64,000 nucleotides of DNA, from positions 3,348,001-3,412,000 of the forward strand of contig NC_085851.1 of the NCBI RefSeq assembly GCF_020906515.1, in the 5' to 3' direction. Positions 63,106-64,000 of this stretch are shown here, in pieces. The stretch comes from Vanrija pseudolonga. Lineage: Eukaryota > Basidiomycota > Tremellomycetes > Trichosporonales > Trichosporonaceae. A model generated the notes under the pieces. That model was not told the DNA's origin. It made no database searches and saw only the letters and a list, made by a program, of their open reading frames with translations. Position 1 is the first letter of the stretch. Each line of letters starts with the position of its first letter. Both the position numbers and the translations under genes were made by a program.

Positions 63106-64000
63106 CTAGTCCCAGTCCTCAATGTCGTCGTCTTCCAACCACCCGAGTTCTTCCTTGTCCTTCGCGTCCGTGTCCGTGTCCCAGTGCGACGCCTCTGGTG
63201 CACCAAGACCGTCCTCCCCAGCCATTTCGACATCCAGAGGGTCATTATCGCCGACCTGGTCCTCCTCCCTCAACTCCACACCTCCGCGAACCGGCGCGTT
63301 CGAGAAGGGTGGCAGGACGAGGGGTTGCACTGATGCAGGAAGCAGTGGCCCTGGTCGATCAGACAAATCCCACTTCACAACTCACGTTTTGAAAGCGTCT
63401 GCACCTTGACGGCCATAGGCACCAATTCCCTCGCAAGAATGTCCTTGGACATGAGGCCGCCCCATGGCACAGCGTTTTCGTCATGAACGAGGCCGTCTGC
63501 CCAGTCGACACTGGAAGCCACCGCCTTCTTTGCAAAGTGTCCCCTTGCTACCTCTAGCAGCGACGCGTTGCTCCTCTCCAGGCGGTACGAGTCGAAGAAC
63601 TGGGGTTTCGTGACCTTCTGGTTCGCCCTGGCGTTGTCAGTGCTGTGTCTAGGAGATTTGATGTCAACACCCACCGAATGACTGGAGACGGCAGCCCCAT
63701 CAGTGACCCGCGGACAGTCAGATGAAGGGCGTAGGCGATGGCTTGAGGGCTTGACTGCCACTGTAAGGTCGTCAGCTGAGGATCTGAGTGACTGGCTAGC
63801 CCACAATATCATCATCAGTTCGCATAACGTCTGCAGTGCAGAACGAGTCGAGGATGTCGCTGAGCTCGTCCACTTCGCCGCAAAACGACGGGATGTTGGA
63901 ATGGATCCAGAGGGCGAAGGTGGACGCATCGATGGGAATGGTGCCAGCAAAGGACTGGGCATCAGTATTGGGGCCCCCAACGCTACTCACCTCCATTTGG
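63106..64000 (-). CDS. RAD17: Rad17-like checkpoint clamp-loader subunit, C-terminal part
   Basis: Minus strand; the N-terminal AAA+ part lies right of the window, and the stop is at 63106. Exons read in phase: ...FALWIHSNIPSFCGEVDELSDILDSFCTADVMRTDDDI, then WQSSPQAIAYALHLTVRGSLMGLPSPVIR, ANQKVTKPQFFDSYRLERSN ... MAVKVQTLSK, and LQPLVLPPFSNAPVRGGV, ending in an acidic tail ELGWLEDDDIEDWD. The pattern 'S-x-F-C/S-A-D-x-M-R ... A-x-x-L-x-V-R-G-x-L' is typical of Rad17 after the ATPase core. Rad17 with Rfc2-5 loads the 9-1-1 clamp at damaged DNA. The acidic/aromatic C-terminus resembles Rad17 tails that contact 9-1-1. Assignment is good but rests on half of the protein. Confidence 0.75.

Noticed and set aside
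1-64000. Transposons, LTR elements, CRISPR arrays or virus-derived genes.
   Set aside because: No reverse transcriptase, integrase, transposase or capsid-like frames, no long terminal or inverted repeats, and no regularly spaced repeats were seen.

Overview
The window reads as nuclear chromosome of a GC-rich, intron-rich fungus. Genes are single-copy housekeeping genes about 2 kb apart, introns are mostly 35-110 nt with GTGAGT/GTAAGT donors, CTNAC-like branch sites and CAG/TAG acceptors, and intergenic spacers are short and pyrimidine-rich. Gene content (CaaX-tailed Ydj1-type DnaJ, SH3BGR-type protein, Gda1, Tvp15, fungal ALAS with a mitochondrial presequence) and base composition suggest a basidiomycete yeast, plausibly Tremellomycetes/Trichosporonales. 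That placement is inference; no phylogeny was run.

Layout, left to right: PUF RNA-binding protein (5' end outside the window) -> RPS1 (eS1) -> a 3.4 kb gene-poor stretch ending in the long leader of an MRN1-type four-RRM protein -> TVP15 (-) -> unknown 10-exon gene (-) | GPN3 (+) -> divergent septin-like GTPase (-) -> GDA1 (-) -> M13 metallopeptidase (-) | MCM6 (+) -> mitochondrial uL10m (-) | RPN9 (+) -> PAB2/PABPN1 (-) | ATP7 (+) -> CCDC47/PAT-complex subunit (-) -> HEM1/ALAS (-) | ELP2 (+) -> YCP4-like flavodoxin (-) | small unknown gene (+) -> SH3BGR-domain protein with a repetitive tail (+) -> ERB1 (+) -> PRE8 proteasome alpha2 (-) | GAL1 galactokinase (+) -> PPP4R2 (-) | YDJ1-type DnaJ (+) -> long disordered protein (-) -> M1 aminopeptidase (-) -> RAD17-like clamp-loader subunit (-, N-terminus outside the window). 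'|' marks divergent pairs sharing an intergenic region.

The genes do not form one pathway. They cover translation (RPS1, ERB1, uL10m), RNA binding (PUF, MRN1, PAB2), proteostasis (RPN9, PRE8, YDJ1, CCDC47, two metallopeptidases), DNA replication and checkpoint (MCM6, RAD17), mitochondrial energy and haem (ATP7, HEM1), and Golgi function (GDA1, TVP15). I saw no mobile element, virus-like element, CRISPR array, rRNA or convincing tRNA.

The most interesting signals lie in gene architecture: a start codon split by an intron and a stop/tail switch at a 5' splice site in the flavodoxin gene; a 9-nt microexon and a splice-completed prenylation box in the DnaJ gene; an 8-copy KTEG repeat and a possible mitochondrial N-terminal extension in the M1 aminopeptidase; a 144-codon upstream frame ending 6 nt before the MRN1 start; and paired promoter motifs upstream of MCM6 and ELP2.
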